From: Lachnospiraceae bacterium
GTDB lineage: Bacteria > Bacillota > Clostridia > Lachnospirales > Lachnospiraceae
Direction of reading: 5' to 3'
NCBI GenBank assembly: GCA_024699395.1
Contig: JAILPU010000191.1
Span: 1 to 5,627 of the forward strand
DNA length: 5,627 bases
In this document: positions 4,439 through 5,627 of the stretch, in pieces
Position numbering within the stretch: the first letter of the stretch is position 1
How the letters are laid out: the number at the start of each line of letters is the position of its first letter
Translations under genes and position numbers: made by a program
The notes under the pieces: generated by a model
Seen by the model: only the letters and a program-made list of their open reading frames with translations
What the model was told of the DNA's origin: nothing
Database searches by the model: none

Positions 4439-5627
4439 GTGGATTACGGACTGATAGGTGAGAAGCTTTCCCACAGTTATTCAAAGGTGATACATGAGGC
4501 TTTGGGTACGTACAAGTATGAGTTAAAGGAAATCCCACGAGATGAACTGGAAGCTTTTATGAAGGCAAAGGATTTCAAGGGGATAAATGTCACCATTCCC
4601 TATAAGGAAAGGGTGATGGAATACTTGGATGTAATCGATGAAAGGGCTAAGAGAATAGGTGCTGTAAATACCGTAGTTAACAGAGACGGAGTCCTCTACG
4701 GCTATAATACGGATTACGACGGTCTTAGGGAGCTTACCCTTAGAAACGGTATAGACCCCAAGGGGAAAAAGGTTCTTATTTTGGGATCGGGAGGCACTTC
4801 CAAAACTGCTTTTTGCGTTTTCACAGACCTTGGGGCTAATAAGATAGTAAGAGTTTCAAGAAGCGAAAAAGAAGGCTTTGTCACCTATGAGGATGCGTAC
4901 AGAAATCACAGTGACTGTGAGGTTTTGGTTAATACCACACCTGCGGGAATGTTTCCCAATATTGATGCGACCCCCTGTGATATAGGTAAGTTTACGAAGC
5001 TTTCGGGAGTGGTGGATGTTATCTACAATCCCTTAAGGACTTTGTTTTTACAGGAGGCCGGGGAGAAAGGAATAAAGGGAGCCTGCGGTTTGTACATGCT
5101 TGTATATCAGGCCTTGAAGGCATATGAGCATTTTACGGGAAAAGCTGTTAACCAAAAGACCGGAGACAAAATTTACGAAAGTATTCTTTCAGAGAAGCAA
5201 AATATAGTTATAATCGGAATGCCGGGAGCGGGCAAGACCACCTTCGGTAAATATGTGGCCAAAAAGCTTAACAGGAATTTTTACGATACGGATGAAGAGA
5301 TTGTAAAAAGAGAGAACAGATCCATTCCGGAAATCTTTGCAACCGACGGTGAAAAATATTTCAGAGAAGCGGAACTGAATGCAGTTCGCGAATTGTGTGA
5401 GGGAAACGGTGCCGTAATTGCCACGGGTGGCGGATGCGCTGTGAGAAAAGAGTGCATCAAAATTTTAAAAGCTTACGGCAGGATATTCCTCTATGACAGA
5501 CCTCTTGACGACATTAAACCCACAGCGGACAGACCCCTGTCCCAAAACAGGGAGGCGTTAGAAGCGCTGTACAAAGAGAGAATGCCGGTATACAGACAAA
5601 ACTGTGATGTATGCCTGGAGGGAACTA
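4439..5627 (+). CDS. aroE-aroK: Fused shikimate dehydrogenase-shikimate kinase, 3' truncated
   Basis: One open frame of 396 codons from GTG 4439, running off the window with no internal stop. Residues 1-~235 are shikimate dehydrogenase (AroE), which reduces 3-dehydroshikimate with NADPH. They show KLSHSYSK (9-16, shikimate-binding Ser pair), NVTIPYK (50-56, catalytic K56), YNTDYDG (89-95, catalytic D92), the nucleotide-binding LGSGGTSKT (115-123), NTTPAGMFPN (165-174) and GLYMLVYQA (217-225). A short linker leads to shikimate kinase from ~254: Walker A GMPGAGKTT (260-268), DTDEE (283-287), YFREAE (307-312), TGGG (329-332), the lid region TADRPL (362-367, R365) and RMPVY (381-385). The kinase domain lacks only its last ~20-30 residues. 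It performs two successive shikimate steps upstream of AroC, in the same operon. A sequencing error joining two genes is possible but not suggested, because the linker reads cleanly in one frame. Confidence 0.93.
   Translation, partial: MDYGLIGEKLSHSYSKVIHEALGTYKYELKEIPRDELEAFMKAKDFKGINVTIPYKERVMEYLDVIDERAKRIGAVNTVVNRDGVLYGYNTDYDGLRELTLRNGIDPKGKKVLILGSGGTSKTAFCVFTDLGANKIVRVSRSEKEGFVTYEDAYRNHSDCEVLVNTTPAGMFPNIDATPCDIGKFTKLSGVVDVIYNPLRTLFLQEAGEKGIKGACGLYMLVYQALKAYEHFTGKAVNQKTGDKIYESILSEKQNIVIIGMPGAGKTTFGKYVAKKLNRNFYDTDEEIVKRENRSIPEIFATDGEKYFREAELNAVRELCEGNGAVIATGGGCAVRKECIKILKAYGRIFLYDRPLDDIKPTADRPLSQNREALEALYKERMPVYRQNCDVCLEGT

Overview
The window reads as a moderate-GC Firmicute chromosome, most likely a Clostridia/Lachnospiraceae-type bacterium. 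That placement rests on the character of the proteins (a YdcF-like DUF218 protein, a three-domain PheA, an AroE-AroK fusion) and on AGGAG/AGAGGTGA-type ribosome binding sites. It is an inference, since no rRNA or other marker is present. All recognisable genes lie on the + strand.

Layout. Positions 1-420 hold the 3' end of a DUF218/YdcF-like gene. Positions 421-715 hold no convincing gene but contain short hairpins and a loosely periodic repeated motif. A thioredoxin gene (716-1036) is followed after 16 bases by an RsmJ-like 16S rRNA methyltransferase gene (1053-1802). Next comes a 273-base leader (1803-2075), then pheA (2076-3161), aroC (3180-4271), a 167-base spacer with decayed copies of the aroC 3' end, and a fused aroE-aroK gene that runs off the end (4439-5627).

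The most interesting element is the pheA leader. A near-consensus promoter (TTGACT, 17 bases, TGA-TAAAAT) starts just after rsmJ. It is followed by a well-placed ribosome binding site and a 34-codon ORF (1873-1977), too short for most gene callers. Twelve of its 34 residues are aromatic (8 Phe, 3 Tyr, 1 Trp, including the runs YYYFF and FFAFWF). An intrinsic terminator with a perfect 10-bp stem and seven T residues sits directly upstream of the pheA ribosome binding site. An upstream segment just past the leader stop codon can pair with the terminator's 5' arm. This is the architecture of ribosome-mediated attenuation, as in enterobacterial pheL-pheA, but in what looks like a Firmicute, where T-box or TRAP control would be the usual expectation.

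How the genes work together. AroE and AroK convert dehydroshikimate to shikimate and then shikimate 3-phosphate. AroC makes chorismate. PheA takes chorismate through prephenate to phenylpyruvate. The attenuated operon therefore mixes common shikimate-pathway steps with the Phe branch, which fits a leader that reads Phe, Tyr and Trp codons rather than Phe alone.

A second oddity is the aroC-aroE spacer. It contains one full and one partial diverged tandem copy (period 95-96 bases) of the last ~32 codons of aroC. Copy 2 is frameshifted, and copy 3 ends at a stop codon inside the aroE ribosome binding site.
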